Notes: a model not told the origin generated them from the sequence alone. A DNA stretch of 52,959 nucleotides from an uncultured Oscillospiraceae bacterium (GCA_902497145.1 CABVDR010000011.1:1-52959); one strand, 5' to 3'. Numbered from the stretch's first letter, positions 38,355-47,946 are shown. Numbers and translations: made by a program.

Positions 38355-39299
38355 ATGTCCGTTTTGGCCCTGGACACCAGCAACTACACCACCTCTGCGG
38401 CGGTCTTTGACGGTCGGGAGGGGGAGAATGTGGGCCGGCTGCTCCAGGTGCGCCCGGGGGAGCTGGGCCTGCGGCAGAGCGACGCCCTGTTTCAGCACGT
38501 TAAGCAGCTGCCCTCGCTGATGGAACAACTGGCGGCGCAGGGGCGGCTGGAGGGGATCCAGGCGGTGGGCGCCAGTACCCGTCCCCGGGCGGTGGAGGGC
38601 TCCTACATGCCCTGTTTTCTGGCCGGTACCAGTCAGGCCCAGTGCCTGGCCTATACCTTGGATGTTCCCTTTTTTGCCTTTTCCCACCAGCAGGGCCATT
38701 TGGCGGCGGCGGCCTGGTCCGCCGGGCGGCTGGATCTGCTGGAGGGACCTTTTTTGGCCTGGCACCTGTCCGGCGGCACCACCGAGCTGCTGCGGGCCGA
38801 GCCGGAAGAGGATGGGGTCGCCATGAAGGCCGAGATCTTAGGGGGGACCAGCGATATCTCCGCCGGGCAGCTCATTGACCGCACCGGTGTGCTGCTGGGC
38901 CTTCCGTTCCCCGCGGGAAAGGCCGTAGATGCCCTCAGTGCCCAGGCGGAAAAAGGGAAACCCTTTCCGGTGAAAGTGGAGGGGTGTACCTTCTCCCTGT
39001 CTGGGATGGAAAACAAGGTGCGGCAGATGGCGGAGAAGGGGGAGCGGCAGGAGGATATCGCTCGTTTCGCTCTGGAGACCGTAGCCCGGGCGGTGGTGAA
39101 GGCCACCCGGCAGGCGCTGGAGCGCTTCCCCGGCCTCCCGGTGCTGTGTTCCGGAGGCGTAGCCTCCAACTCTCTGCTGCGTCAGGTGATGGAGCAGGAG
39201 TGCGGAGCTATTTTTGCCCAGCCCCGCTTTTCCACCGACAACGCCATGGGCACCGCCATTTTGACCTGGCGGGCTCTGGAGCGGAGGAGTGCCCCATGA
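38355..39299 (+). CDS. Kae1/TsaD-like protein (TsaD paralogue)
   Basis: A 314-residue ASKHA-fold protein of the Kae1/TsaD/YgjD family. It keeps the N-terminal LALDTSNYTTSAAV, the metal motif HxxxH (HQQGH near residue 112), GGTTELL, and FSTDNAMG with the metal-binding Asp near the C-terminus. It is shorter than true TsaD (about 335-340). This clostridial paralogue is usually found between nusB and xseA; a second, standard tsaD is expected elsewhere, while tsaE and tsaB lie at 50708-51885. The start is three bases after nusB and the stop overlaps xseA. Its own role is unclear. Confidence 0.85.
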   Translation: MSVLALDTSNYTTSAAVFDGREGENVGRLLQVRPGELGLRQSDALFQHVKQLPSLMEQLAAQGRLEGIQAVGASTRPRAVEGSYMPCFLAGTSQAQCLAYTLDVPFFAFSHQQGHLAAAAWSAGRLDLLEGPFLAWHLSGGTTELLRAEPEEDGVAMKAEILGGTSDISAGQLIDRTGVLLGLPFPAGKAVDALSAQAEKGKPFPVKVEGCTFSLSGMENKVRQMAEKGERQEDIARFALETVARAVVKATRQALERFPGLPVLCSGGVASNSLLRQVMEQECGAIFAQPRFSTDNAMGTAILTWRALERRSAP

Positions 39300-40519
39300 G
39301 ACAGGACCAGACCATCCTCACCCCAACTCAGGTGGGACAATATATCAAAGGCTTTATGGACCGGGACCGGCTGCTGTCCGGCCTGATGGTGCGGGGGGAG
39401 CTGTCCAACTATAAGATGTACCCCTCCGGCCACCACTACTTTACCCTAAAGGACCGGGAGGGGGCCCTGCGGTGCGTGATGTTCCGGGGGGACGCCGCCT
39501 CCCTGCGCTTCCGGCCCCAGAACGGGATGCAGGTCATCGCCACTGGGCGGGTGACCGTCTTTCCCCGTGACGGACAGTATCAGCTGTACTGTGTCCGTCT
39601 CACGCCTGAGGGAGCGGGAGATCTATTTGTAGCCTTTGAGCAGTTAAAGGAGCGGCTGCTGCGCCAGGGCTTTTTTGCCCCGGAGCACAAGAAGCCTTTG
39701 CCCAAGATGCCGGGGCGTATCGCGCTGATAACCTCTCCGGCGGGTGCCGCTGTGCGGGATATGCTCCGCATTCTGGGTGCCCGCTGGCCCATGGCCCAGG
39801 TGCGCATCCTGCCCGTGCGGGTCCAGGGGGAGGGGGCGGCGGAGGAGATTGCCGCCGCTATCCGCTGGGCCAACCTCCACCAGGTGGCCGACCTCATCAT
39901 CACCGGTCGGGGCGGCGGCTCCATGGAGGACCTGTGGGCCTTCAATGAGGAAGTGGTGGCCCAGGCCATCTATGACTCCCAGATCCCGGTGATCTCCGCC
40001 GTAGGCCATGAGCCAGACGTGACGATTGCCGATTTTGTGGCCGACCTGCGGGCGGCCACCCCCTCCAACGCCGCCGAGCTGGCGGTGCTGGATCAAAACG
40101 AGGTGTACGCCGCCCTCCAGGGCAGTGCGCAGCGGTTGGAGCAGGCCATGGAGCAGCGACTGCTGCGCAGCCGTCAGCATCTGGAGCGGCTGGGAAAGAG
40201 CCGCATGCTCACCGACCCCAAGGCCTATGTGCAGGACAAGCGAGTGCTGCTGGACTACCAGAGCCGCCGCATGAGTCAGGGCATGGCCAATCTTTTGGCA
40301 GGAAAGCGGGCTAGGACGGGCCAGCTGGCCGCCGCCCTGGACGCCATGAGCCCTCTGAAGGTGCTGGGCCGGGGTTACGCCATCGCCCAGAAGGAGGACG
40401 GCGGTGTTATTGCCCACACCAGCGATGCCGCTCCCGGGGAGCGGTTCCGCCTGCGGGTATCCGACGGGGAGCTGCCCTGCCGGGTGGAAGAGACGGATGA
40501 CCGTGATACGGCCCGATAA
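39296..40519 (+). CDS. xseA: Exodeoxyribonuclease VII large subunit XseA
   Basis: A 407-residue protein. The N-terminal OB-fold (LSGLMVRGELSNYKMYPSGHHYFTLKD) and the catalytic domain with ALITSPAGAAVRDML, IITGRGGGSMEDLWAFNEE and SAVGHEPDVTIADFVADLRAATPSNAAE are all present, then a coiled-coil region and the terminal LGRGYAI segment. It degrades single-stranded DNA in mismatch repair and protects against toxic intermediates. The true start is ATG 39296 overlapping the preceding stop; a longer frame inside that gene is a shadow. Confidence 0.95.
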   Translation: MRQDQTILTPTQVGQYIKGFMDRDRLLSGLMVRGELSNYKMYPSGHHYFTLKDREGALRCVMFRGDAASLRFRPQNGMQVIATGRVTVFPRDGQYQLYCVRLTPEGAGDLFVAFEQLKERLLRQGFFAPEHKKPLPKMPGRIALITSPAGAAVRDMLRILGARWPMAQVRILPVRVQGEGAAEEIAAAIRWANLHQVADLIITGRGGGSMEDLWAFNEEVVAQAIYDSQIPVISAVGHEPDVTIADFVADLRAATPSNAAELAVLDQNEVYAALQGSAQRLEQAMEQRLLRSRQHLERLGKSRMLTDPKAYVQDKRVLLDYQSRRMSQGMANLLAGKRARTGQLAAALDAMSPLKVLGRGYAIAQKEDGGVIAHTSDAAPGERFRLRVSDGELPCRVEETDDRDTAR

Positions 40520-40542
40520 GGGGCCGGGAAAGGATGTGCCCT

Positions 40543-40779
40543 ATGGCGCCCAAAAAGAAATTGAGTTTTGAGGAGTCCACCGCCCGGCTGGAGGAGATCG
40601 TCAGCCTGCTGGAGCGGGGAGACGCACCGCTGGAGCAGGCCATGGCCCTCTTCGAGGAGGGTGCCGGAATCCTGCGCAGCTGCACCGCTATGCTGGACAA
40701 GGCGGAGCAAAAGGTGACCCTGCTCACCGCCGGCCCCGACGGCCAGCCCCAGGAGCAGGACTTCCAGGAGGGAGAATAA
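40543..40779 (+). CDS. xseB: Exodeoxyribonuclease VII small subunit XseB
   Basis: A 78-residue two-helix protein with the XseB signature LSFEESTARLEEIVSLLERGDAPLEQAM, FEEGAGIL and LDKAEQKV. Several copies bind the coiled coil of XseA. ATG 40543 has AAAGG nine bases upstream; ATG 40534 is in frame but too close to it. It lies 24 bases after xseA and directly abuts ispA. Confidence 0.95.
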   Translation: MAPKKKLSFEESTARLEEIVSLLERGDAPLEQAMALFEEGAGILRSCTAMLDKAEQKVTLLTAGPDGQPQEQDFQEGE

Positions 40780-41661
40780 ATGGAACAGGACGTCTTTCGT
40801 CTGCACTATGAGGCCACCCGCAGCCGGGTGGAGACTGCCCTGCGGGAGCAGATCGGCCGCTTCGGCCGGTATGCCGACCTGCGGGAGGCCATGGAGTACT
40901 CCCTGATGGCGGGAGGCAAGCGGATCCGGCCGGTACTGGTGCTGGAGAGCTGCCGCATGTGCGGCGGCGACCCGGAGCAGGCGCTGCCCTTCGCCTGTGC
41001 CTTGGAGATGGTGCATACCTACTCCCTCATCCACGACGACCTGCCTGCCATGGACGACGACGCGCTGCGCCGGGGCCGCCCCACCAACCACATGGTCTAC
41101 GGGGAGGCCACCGCGATTCTGGCGGGGGACGCACTGCTCACTGCCGCCTTTCAGACACTGACTCAGGCAGAGCTGCCGCCCCAGCAGGTGGTGGACGGCG
41201 TGTCCTGCCTATCCCAGGCTGCCGGGCCGGAGGGCATGGTAGGGGGACAGGCCCTGGATATGGCCGGGGAGGGGCGCAGCCTCACCCAGGGAGAGCTGGA
41301 GCAGCTCCAGAGCTTAAAGACCGGCGCCCTCATCGCCGCCGCTGCCGAGCTGGGCTGTATCGCTGCCGGGGGAAACCCGGAACAGCGGGCCGCGGTGCGG
41401 CAGTATGCCCAGTGCCTGGGCCGGGCCTTCCAGATCCAGGACGATATTCTGGACGTGATCAGCACCGACGAGGAGCTGGGTAAACCCACTGGCTCCGACC
41501 GGGAGAACGAGAAGAGTACCTTTGTCTCTGTGCTGGGGCTGGACCGCAGCCGGGAGCTGGTGCAGGAGCTGACCGCCCGGGCGGTGTCCACTCTGAGCGG
41601 CTTCTCCAGCCCGGACTTTCTGGTCTGGCTGGCCAACACCTTGGCCCAGCGCACAAAGTAA
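40780..41661 (+). CDS. ispA: Polyprenyl (farnesyl) diphosphate synthase
   Basis: A 293-residue short-chain trans-prenyltransferase. The first Asp-rich motif is DDLPAMDDD near residue 87, preceded by SLMAGGKRIRP; the second is QIQDDILD near residue 219. The segment GKPTGSDRENEKSTFVSVLG is typical of bacterial farnesyl/geranyl diphosphate synthases. It supplies C15 for undecaprenol and quinones and sits with dxs, the first enzyme of its precursor pathway. The start codon touches the xseB stop. Confidence 0.94.
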   Translation: MEQDVFRLHYEATRSRVETALREQIGRFGRYADLREAMEYSLMAGGKRIRPVLVLESCRMCGGDPEQALPFACALEMVHTYSLIHDDLPAMDDDALRRGRPTNHMVYGEATAILAGDALLTAAFQTLTQAELPPQQVVDGVSCLSQAAGPEGMVGGQALDMAGEGRSLTQGELEQLQSLKTGALIAAAAELGCIAAGGNPEQRAAVRQYAQCLGRAFQIQDDILDVISTDEELGKPTGSDRENEKSTFVSVLGLDRSRELVQELTARAVSTLSGFSSPDFLVWLANTLAQRTK

Positions 41662-41701
41662 GGCGGCCCCCTTTTGATAAGGGGAGAGAAAGCGGGGCAG
41701 T

Positions 41702-42160
41702 ATGGATCATACAGGCTTTTTGACTGGCAACCTGACTCTGGACCTGGCGATTTTCGCCTGGTTTGTGGCCCAGGTGATCAAGACCATCATCAATTTTATT
41801 GTGAACCGAAATTTGGACCTGAAGCGGCTGGTGGGCAGCGGCGATATGCCTAGCTCCCACTCCGCTTTCATCTGTGCAGCCACCATGTCCATCGGACAGG
41901 TGTGCGGATGGCGGGATCCGCTGTTCTCCCTGTCCGCCGCCATCGCGCTGGTGGTCATGTACGATGCGTGCAACGTGCGCCGGGCGGCGGGCGAACAGGC
42001 CAAGGTGCTCAACTATGTCATCGAGCACTGGAAGGAGATGCCTGCGGAGCTCAAGCAGAAGAAGCGGCTCAACGAAAATTTGGGCCACACCCTGCCCCAG
42101 GTGATTATGGGGGCCCTTTTGGGCTCAATTATTGGTCTGGCAGGACCGATTCTGCTCTAA
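41702..42160 (+). CDS. Divergent PAP2-family (DUF212) membrane protein
   Basis: A 152-residue protein with about four membrane segments. The motif GDMPSSHSA matches the acid-phosphatase PSSH signature, with RRAAGEQAKVLN and the terminal GHTLPQVIMGALLGSIIG (His of the phosphatase core). Such divergent PAP2 proteins probably act on lipid phosphates or undecaprenyl pyrophosphate. It is placed between the isoprenoid genes ispA and dxs, which fits a role on prenyl phosphates; that is inferred. Confidence 0.88.
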   Translation: MDHTGFLTGNLTLDLAIFAWFVAQVIKTIINFIVNRNLDLKRLVGSGDMPSSHSAFICAATMSIGQVCGWRDPLFSLSAAIALVVMYDACNVRRAAGEQAKVLNYVIEHWKEMPAELKQKKRLNENLGHTLPQVIMGALLGSIIGLAGPILL

Positions 42161-42205
42161 AGGACCGCACCGGTGAAACAGCCGGGGAGATGTGAGGGGT
42201 TTACC

Positions 42206-44065
42206 TTGACAAATAAAGATATGACAAGTGAACACGGCCCAATGCTGGAGAACCTGACCGACCAGGAGGCCACCGCGCTGTGCGCCCAGCTGCGGGAGGA
42301 ACTGGTGCAGGATGTTTCCCGGACCGGAGGCCATCTGGCCTCTAACCTGGGGGCGGTGGAGCTCACCGTAGCCATCCACCGGGTGTTTGACACCGGGCGG
42401 GACCGGCTGGTCTTTGATGTGGGACACCAATGCTACCTGCACAAGATGCTCACCGGCCGCCGGGAGCAGATGGCTACTCTGCGGCAGTACGGGGGCATTG
42501 CCGGGTTCCCCAAGCCCAACGAGAGCGTCCACGACGCCTTTATTGCCGGGCACGCCTCCAACTCGGTGGCGGTGGCCCTGGGAATGGCCCGGGCCCGCAC
42601 CGCTTTGGGGGAGGACTACAAGGTACTGGCCCTCATCGGCGACGGTGCCCTCACCGGCGGGTTGGCCTACGAGGGATTGTCCAATGCGGGACAGTGTGGT
42701 CAGCAGCTGTTGGTGATTCTCAACGACAACGGCATGTCTATCGCCCGCAACGTGGGAGGCGTGGCTCAGCTTCTGGCCCGGCAGCGCCTCAAACCCAAGT
42801 ATCTGCGTTTCAAACAGAGCTATCGCCGGGTGATGCACTCCTTCTGGGTGGGGCGGCAGATTTATAAGGTGACCCATGAGATTAAAAAGGCGCTCAAGCA
42901 GAGCCTTTTGCCCTGCAGTATGTTTGAGGACATGGGCTTTACCTATCTGGGTCCGGTGGACGGCCATGATGTGGGACAGCTCACCCGTACCCTGAGCTAT
43001 GCCAAGACATTGAACGAGCCAGTAGTACTCCACGTAAGGACGGTAAAGGGAAAGGGATTTACACCTGCTGAGACCAATCCAGACGCCTACCACGGGGTTT
43101 CGCCCTTTGATCCGGCCACTGGAAAGGCCCAGAAGAGCGGGGGAGAGAACTTCTCTGCCGTCTTTGGACGTACTCTGGTGCGTCTGGCCCGGACCGACCG
43201 GCGGGTGTGCGCCATCACGGCGGCCATGGTCAGCGGAACCGGGTTGGTGCCCTTCGCCCAGGCCTATCCCCAGCGATTTTTCGATGTGGGCATTGCCGAG
43301 GGATGTGCCGTCTCCATGGCGGCCGGTATGGCCAAGCAGGGGGCGGTACCGGTGTTTGCCGTCTATTCCACCTTCCTGCAGCGCAGCTACGACATGCTCC
43401 TCCACGATGTGGCCATTGATCAGCTGCACGTGGTGTTTGCGGTGGACCGGGCCGGGCTGGTGGGTGAGGACGGCGAAACCCACCACGGGGTGTTTGACGT
43501 GTCCTATCTGGACAGTATCCCAGGCATGAAGGTGTATGCCCCGTCCAATTTCTCTGAGCTGGACCGGATGCTGGAGCAGGCAGTCTGCCGGGACCACGGT
43601 CCGGTAGCGGTGCGCTATCCCCGGGGCGCACAGGGAAGCTATATGGAGGACTCCGGCAAGCAAAATGCTGTGATATTAAGGAGCGGCAAGGATATTACCT
43701 TGGCAGGCTACGGCATGGAAATCAACGACCTGCTGGCGGCTGCGGACCAGCTGGCGGAGCAGGGAATCCAAGCAGAAGTGCTGAAATGGAACGTCATTAC
43801 CCCTCTGGACTGTACCTTGGCAGTAGAGTCGGTGAAAAAGACCGGCGCGTTGCTGGTGGCCGAGGAGTGTGTGGAGCAGGGCGGCGTGGGCCAACGGGCC
43901 CTGGCGGCTCTGGAGGCGGCGGGAGTGCCCGCCCGGACAGCGCTGGTGAACTGTGGGACGGGCTATGTGCCCCACGGGGCGGTGTCCCTGCTGAAACGAG
44001 ATTTGGGCCTGGACGGAGATGGACTGTTCCGCCGGGCGATGGAGGTGCTGGGCCGTGACCAATAA
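42206..44065 (+). CDS. dxs: 1-deoxy-D-xylulose-5-phosphate synthase
   Basis: About 619 residues, thiamine-diphosphate dependent, condensing pyruvate with glyceraldehyde-3-P at the head of the MEP isoprenoid pathway. Motifs: SRTGGHLASNLGAVELTVA, FDVGHQCYLHK, GDGALTGGLAYEGL (TPP), DRAGLVGEDGETHHGVFD, and a transketolase C-terminal domain. Length fits. The start is uncertain: TTG 42206 has GAGGGG six bases upstream, ATG 42221 and a GTG at 42173 are alternatives. It overlaps tlyA by 11 bases. Confidence 0.94.
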   Translation: MTNKDMTSEHGPMLENLTDQEATALCAQLREELVQDVSRTGGHLASNLGAVELTVAIHRVFDTGRDRLVFDVGHQCYLHKMLTGRREQMATLRQYGGIAGFPKPNESVHDAFIAGHASNSVAVALGMARARTALGEDYKVLALIGDGALTGGLAYEGLSNAGQCGQQLLVILNDNGMSIARNVGGVAQLLARQRLKPKYLRFKQSYRRVMHSFWVGRQIYKVTHEIKKALKQSLLPCSMFEDMGFTYLGPVDGHDVGQLTRTLSYAKTLNEPVVLHVRTVKGKGFTPAETNPDAYHGVSPFDPATGKAQKSGGENFSAVFGRTLVRLARTDRRVCAITAAMVSGTGLVPFAQAYPQRFFDVGIAEGCAVSMAAGMAKQGAVPVFAVYSTFLQRSYDMLLHDVAIDQLHVVFAVDRAGLVGEDGETHHGVFDVSYLDSIPGMKVYAPSNFSELDRMLEQAVCRDHGPVAVRYPRGAQGSYMEDSGKQNAVILRSGKDITLAGYGMEINDLLAAADQLAEQGIQAEVLKWNVITPLDCTLAVESVKKTGALLVAEECVEQGGVGQRALAALEAAGVPARTALVNCGTGYVPHGAVSLLKRDLGLDGDGLFRRAMEVLGRDQ

Positions 44066-44867
44066 AAAGCGGCTGGATGTAGCGATGGTAGAGCGGGGGC
44101 TGGCGGAGAGCCGCCAGAAGGCCCAGGCCATCATTATGGCCGGACAGGTCTATGTGGACGGCCAGAAGGTGGACAAGGCGGGTGCACCCGTCAAGGAGGA
44201 ACAGGAGATCCAGGTGCGGGGCAAAACCCTGCGCTATGTCAGCCGGGGCGGCCTGAAGCTGGAGAAGGCTATGGCCTGCTGGCCCATCTCCCTGGAGGGA
44301 GCGGTATGTGCCGATATTGGAGCCTCTACTGGCGGGTTCACCGACTGCATGCTCCAGAACGGGGCCAGTAAGGTGTACGCTGTGGATGTAGGCTATAACC
44401 AGCTGGACTACCGTCTGCGCACCCACCCCCAGGTGGTGTGCATGGAGCGCACCAACGCCCGCTATCTCACCAAGGAACAGATTCCAGAGCCCCTGGACTT
44501 CTTCTCTGTGGATGTGTCCTTCATCTCTCTCAATCTGATTCTGCCCGCCCTGCGGCCTCTTATGAAGGAGGGGGGACAGGCGGTGTGTCTGGTGAAGCCT
44601 CAGTTTGAGGCAGGAAAAGAAAAGGTGGGCAAGAAAGGAGTGGTCCGGGACCCTGCCGTCCATCTGGAAGTGTTGGAGCACTTTCTGGGCCACGCCGCCC
44701 GCGCGGGATTTTCTGTAAAGGATATTACCTTTTCCCCCATTCGGGGACCAGAGGGAAACATTGAATACCTGGGCTACCTCTATGCCGGAGAAGGTCCGGA
44801 CTGTGAGGTGGATCTAAAAGCCTTGGTGGACGCGTCCCACCAACAGCTGAAGGGGGGAGAGGAATGA
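44055..44867 (+). CDS. tlyA: TlyA-family 2'-O-ribose rRNA methyltransferase
   Basis: A 270-residue protein with an N-terminal S4 RNA-binding domain (RLDVAMVERGLAESRQKAQAII) and a FtsJ-like methyltransferase domain (CADIGASTGGFTDCMLQNGA, FFSVDVSFISL, LVKPQFEAG). TlyA methylates rRNA and in some bacteria acts as a haemolysin. GTG 44055 has GGAGG nine bases upstream, inside the dxs end. In Clostridia this gene is generally between dxs and nadK, as here. Confidence 0.93.
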   Translation: MTNKKRLDVAMVERGLAESRQKAQAIIMAGQVYVDGQKVDKAGAPVKEEQEIQVRGKTLRYVSRGGLKLEKAMACWPISLEGAVCADIGASTGGFTDCMLQNGASKVYAVDVGYNQLDYRLRTHPQVVCMERTNARYLTKEQIPEPLDFFSVDVSFISLNLILPALRPLMKEGGQAVCLVKPQFEAGKEKVGKKGVVRDPAVHLEVLEHFLGHAARAGFSVKDITFSPIRGPEGNIEYLGYLYAGEGPDCEVDLKALVDASHQQLKGGEE

Positions 44868-45736
44868 GAGTTCTCCTCAGTTCTAACCCCTATCGGGATC
44901 GGGGCCTGCGGGCCGCTCTGGAGGCCAAAAAGATCCTGGAGCGCGCCGGAGTGGAGACTGCTCTGTGCCTGCCCTTTGTCCCCAAGAAGGGAGATCGGCT
45001 GGATCTGCCCCGCCACGCCCCATTGAAAAACATGGAGGAGGAGCTGCCGAAGGCAGACCTGCTGATCTGTTTTGGCGGGGACGGCACCATCCTCCACGCT
45101 GCCCGGGACGCCACCCTTCACAACCTGCCCATTCTGGGCGTGAACATGGGCAGTGTGGGCTTTATGGCCGAGCTGGAGCGCACAGAACTCAATCGCTTGA
45201 CCCAACTGGCGAAGGGGGAATATACCACCGAGGAGCGGATGATGCTGGATGTGCGGGTCTACCGGGGAGACAAGCTGCTCAGCCAGGACCTGGCTCTCAA
45301 CGACGCAGTGTTCTCCAAGGGTTCCATTGCCCGAGTGGCCGAGATGGAGGTCTTTGCCGACAAGGTGCTGATCCGTCAGCTGATGGGGGATGGAGTGATT
45401 GTGGCAACTCCCACCGGCTCCACGGCGTACTCCATGTCCGCCGGAGGCCCCATTGTGGAGCCCACCTCCCACTGCATGATTGTCACTCCGGTGTGTGCCC
45501 ACCAGCTTTCCGTCCGGGCCATGGTGCTGGGGGCGGAGCGCACGGTCACGGTGCAGCTGCCCAAGGGGAACCGGAAGAGCATTTATCTGTCAGTAGATGG
45601 GAGCAAGGCAATTCGCTTGACAGGGAATGAGCGGGTAGAGATCTGCCGCTCTCAGCATACCATCCAGCTGGTGCAGCTGGTGGGACGGAGTTTTTATCAA
45701 GTGGTCAATCAAAAATTAGGAGGTTACGTGCCATGA
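44864..45736 (+). CDS. nadK: NAD kinase
   Basis: A 290-residue ATP-NAD kinase supplying NADP. The motifs are ICFGGDGTILHAAR (GGDGT), NMGSVGFMAELE, LALNDAVFSKG, and GVIVATPTGSTAYSMSAGGPIV. The start ATG overlaps the tlyA stop (ATGA), and its own stop overlaps argR the same way, so translation is coupled along the block. Confidence 0.96.
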   Translation: MRVLLSSNPYRDRGLRAALEAKKILERAGVETALCLPFVPKKGDRLDLPRHAPLKNMEEELPKADLLICFGGDGTILHAARDATLHNLPILGVNMGSVGFMAELERTELNRLTQLAKGEYTTEERMMLDVRVYRGDKLLSQDLALNDAVFSKGSIARVAEMEVFADKVLIRQLMGDGVIVATPTGSTAYSMSAGGPIVEPTSHCMIVTPVCAHQLSVRAMVLGAERTVTVQLPKGNRKSIYLSVDGSKAIRLTGNERVEICRSQHTIQLVQLVGRSFYQVVNQKLGGYVP

Positions 45737-46182
45737 AGCGAGCCCGACAGGCTGAGATTTTAAAGATCATCCAAGCGGTGGATGTAGAGACCCAGGAACA
45801 GCTGCTGGACGAGCTGAAGCGCCGGGGCTTCGCCTCCACCCAGGCTACCATTTCCCGGGACATCAAGGAGCTGCGGCTGGTCAAGGAGATGGCCGGGGGC
45901 GGCTATCGGTATGTGGTTTCTGAGCGCAAGGGGATGGTGGACTCCGACGTACGCCTGCGCAACATCTTCAAGGAAGGTGTGGTGTCGGTGGATCTGGCCC
46001 AGAATATTGTGGTGGTGCGCACCATGCCCGGCGTGGCCTCGGCGGCCTGCTCCGCACTGGACAGCATGGACATTCCCGGAATGGTGGGGAGCTTGGCCGG
46101 CGACGACACCGGCATCCTGATTATGCGGGACAACGCCTCCGCCGAGCAGTTTAACCGGGAAGTCCACAAGCTGCTGAAGTAA
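45733..46182 (+). CDS. argR: Arginine repressor ArgR
   Basis: A 149-residue regulator. The winged-helix part is TQEQLLDELKRRGFASTQATISRDIKEL (residues 16-43) and the hexamer/arginine-binding part ends with SLAGDDTGILIMRD. It controls arginine synthesis and catabolism genes, none of which is in this window. Its placement between nadK and recN is a conserved Firmicutes arrangement. Confidence 0.95.
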   Translation: MKRARQAEILKIIQAVDVETQEQLLDELKRRGFASTQATISRDIKELRLVKEMAGGGYRYVVSERKGMVDSDVRLRNIFKEGVVSVDLAQNIVVVRTMPGVASAACSALDSMDIPGMVGSLAGDDTGILIMRDNASAEQFNREVHKLLK

Positions 46183-46210
46183 GCAAGAAAGTCCGGTTGG
46201 GGGTGTTTGT

Positions 46211-47905
46211 TTGCTTTCCCTGCTGCATATTGAAAATATTGCCCTGATCCAGTCGGCAGATATCCGGTTTGAGCCGGGCTACAACGTCCTCACCGGCGAG
46301 ACCGGCGCGGGCAAATCCATTGTTATCGACTCCATTGGGGCGGTGTTGGGCGAGCGCACCAGCCGGGAGCTCATCCGTACCGGGGCCAAGTCTGCCCTGG
46401 TGACGGCGGTGTTTACCCAGGTGCCGCCCCTGCCCTGGCTGGAAGAGAACGGCATCGAAGCCAAGGATGGGGAGGTGCTGCTCCAGCGGGAGATCCAGGG
46501 GGATGGCCGGAACGTGTGCCGGGTAGACGGACGGCTGGTGACGGTGGCTCAGCTGCGGGAACTGGGCCGTCAGCTGCTGAACATCCACGGCCAGCACGAC
46601 GGCCAGCAGCTGCTGGATCCGTCCAGCCATTTGGGCTATCTGGACCGGTGCGGCGGCCACAAAGCGCTGCTGGAGAACTACCAGAAGGCCTATCAGACCT
46701 GGAATGGCCTGCGTAAGCAGATCGCCTCTCTGGAGATGGACGAGGCGGAGCGCAGCCGCCGGGTAGATACCCTGAATTTTCAGATCCGGGAGCTGGAACG
46801 GGCTGAACTGCGGTCCGGCGAGGACGAGGAACTGGATCAGCGCCGGAAGCTGCTGCGCAGCGCAGGCAAGCTGATGGAGGCCCTGCAGGCGGCGGAATAT
46901 GCCCTGTGCGGGGACGATGAGGGCGGAGGAGCCTGCTCTCTGCTGGCCGATGCGGAGGGGGAACTGGGCAGTGTGTCCCAGTTCAGCGCGCCCCTGGAGG
47001 AGCTGGCCCGTCAGGTGAGTGAGCTGCGCAGTGCCGCCGACGATGCGGCGGACACCTTGCGGGATTTAACAAGAGAGATGGAGTTTTCGCCCGGGGAGCT
47101 GGACGAGGTGGAGAGCCGCCTGGATGTTCTGTACCGGCTGAAGAAGAAATACGGCGCTACCGTGGAGGAAATGCTCCAGTATCTGGACCGGTGCCGCCGG
47201 GAACTGGACGAGATCCAGTACGCGGATGACACCATCGCCCGGCTGACCAAAGAGCTGGACAAGGCCCGCAAGGCGGCCGATCAGGCGGCCCAGGCCCTGT
47301 CTCAGCAGCGGCACAAAGCGGCGGAAAAGCTCCAAAAGCGGGTTCAGGAGGAGCTGCGGCAGCTGGACATGCCCAAGGTACGTTTCCAGGTGGAGTTCTC
47401 TCCCGTGGACAACCAGTGGGGGCTGGACGAGACAGGCATGGATCAGGTGCAGTTTCTCATGTCGGCCAATGTGGGCGAGGCCCTTAAGCCCATCCAGAAG
47501 GTGGCCTCCGGCGGTGAGCTGGCCCGGATCATGCTGGCTCTGAAAAATGTCCTGGCCCAGGACGACGAGATCGGCACCTTGGTCTTTGACGAGGTGGACA
47601 CCGGTGTGTCGGGCCGAGCGGCCCAGAAGGTGGCCGAAAAGATGGCTCAGGTGGCCAGGCACAAACAGGTGCTGTGTGTGACCCACCTGCCCCAGCTGGC
47701 GGCTATGGCGGATACCCACTTCTCCGTGAGCAAGGGAGAGCGGGAGGGCCGCACCTACACCCGGCTGGAACGGCTGGACCGAAAGCAGCGCCGGGAGGAG
47801 CTGGCTCGCCTCATCGGCGGCGCGGCGGTGACCCCGGCCCTGCTGGAGAGCGCGGAGGAGCTGCTGGCGCAGGCGGACGCCTGGCGTGAAAAGCATAGAG
47901 TATGA
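46211..47905 (+). CDS. recN: DNA repair protein RecN
   Basis: A 564-residue SMC-like ATPase. It has Walker A GETGAGKS near residue 30, the RecN motif INIHGQHDGQ, two coiled-coil arms, the signature KVASGGELARIMLALK, Walker B TLVFDEVDTGVSG and the final THLPQLAA. It organises double-strand-break ends for recombination. The start is TTG 46211 with GGGGGTG upstream. A strong terminator follows, ending the block. Confidence 0.95.
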   Translation: MLSLLHIENIALIQSADIRFEPGYNVLTGETGAGKSIVIDSIGAVLGERTSRELIRTGAKSALVTAVFTQVPPLPWLEENGIEAKDGEVLLQREIQGDGRNVCRVDGRLVTVAQLRELGRQLLNIHGQHDGQQLLDPSSHLGYLDRCGGHKALLENYQKAYQTWNGLRKQIASLEMDEAERSRRVDTLNFQIRELERAELRSGEDEELDQRRKLLRSAGKLMEALQAAEYALCGDDEGGGACSLLADAEGELGSVSQFSAPLEELARQVSELRSAADDAADTLRDLTREMEFSPGELDEVESRLDVLYRLKKKYGATVEEMLQYLDRCRRELDEIQYADDTIARLTKELDKARKAADQAAQALSQQRHKAAEKLQKRVQEELRQLDMPKVRFQVEFSPVDNQWGLDETGMDQVQFLMSANVGEALKPIQKVASGGELARIMLALKNVLAQDDEIGTLVFDEVDTGVSGRAAQKVAEKMAQVARHKQVLCVTHLPQLAAMADTHFSVSKGEREGRTYTRLERLDRKQRREELARLIGGAAVTPALLESAEELLAQADAWREKHRV

Positions 47906-47908
47906 AAA

Positions 47909-47939
47909 CAGGACCCCACGACAACGTCGTGGGGTCCTG
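47909..47939. terminator. Bidirectional terminator between recN and the SLH gene
   Basis: CAGGACCCCACGAC 47909-47922 and GTCGTGGGGTCCTG 47926-47939 form a 14-bp stem with a 3-base loop. TTTT follows on the minus strand and after a short gap on the plus strand. Confidence 0.85.
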
Positions 47940-47946
47940 CTGCGTT

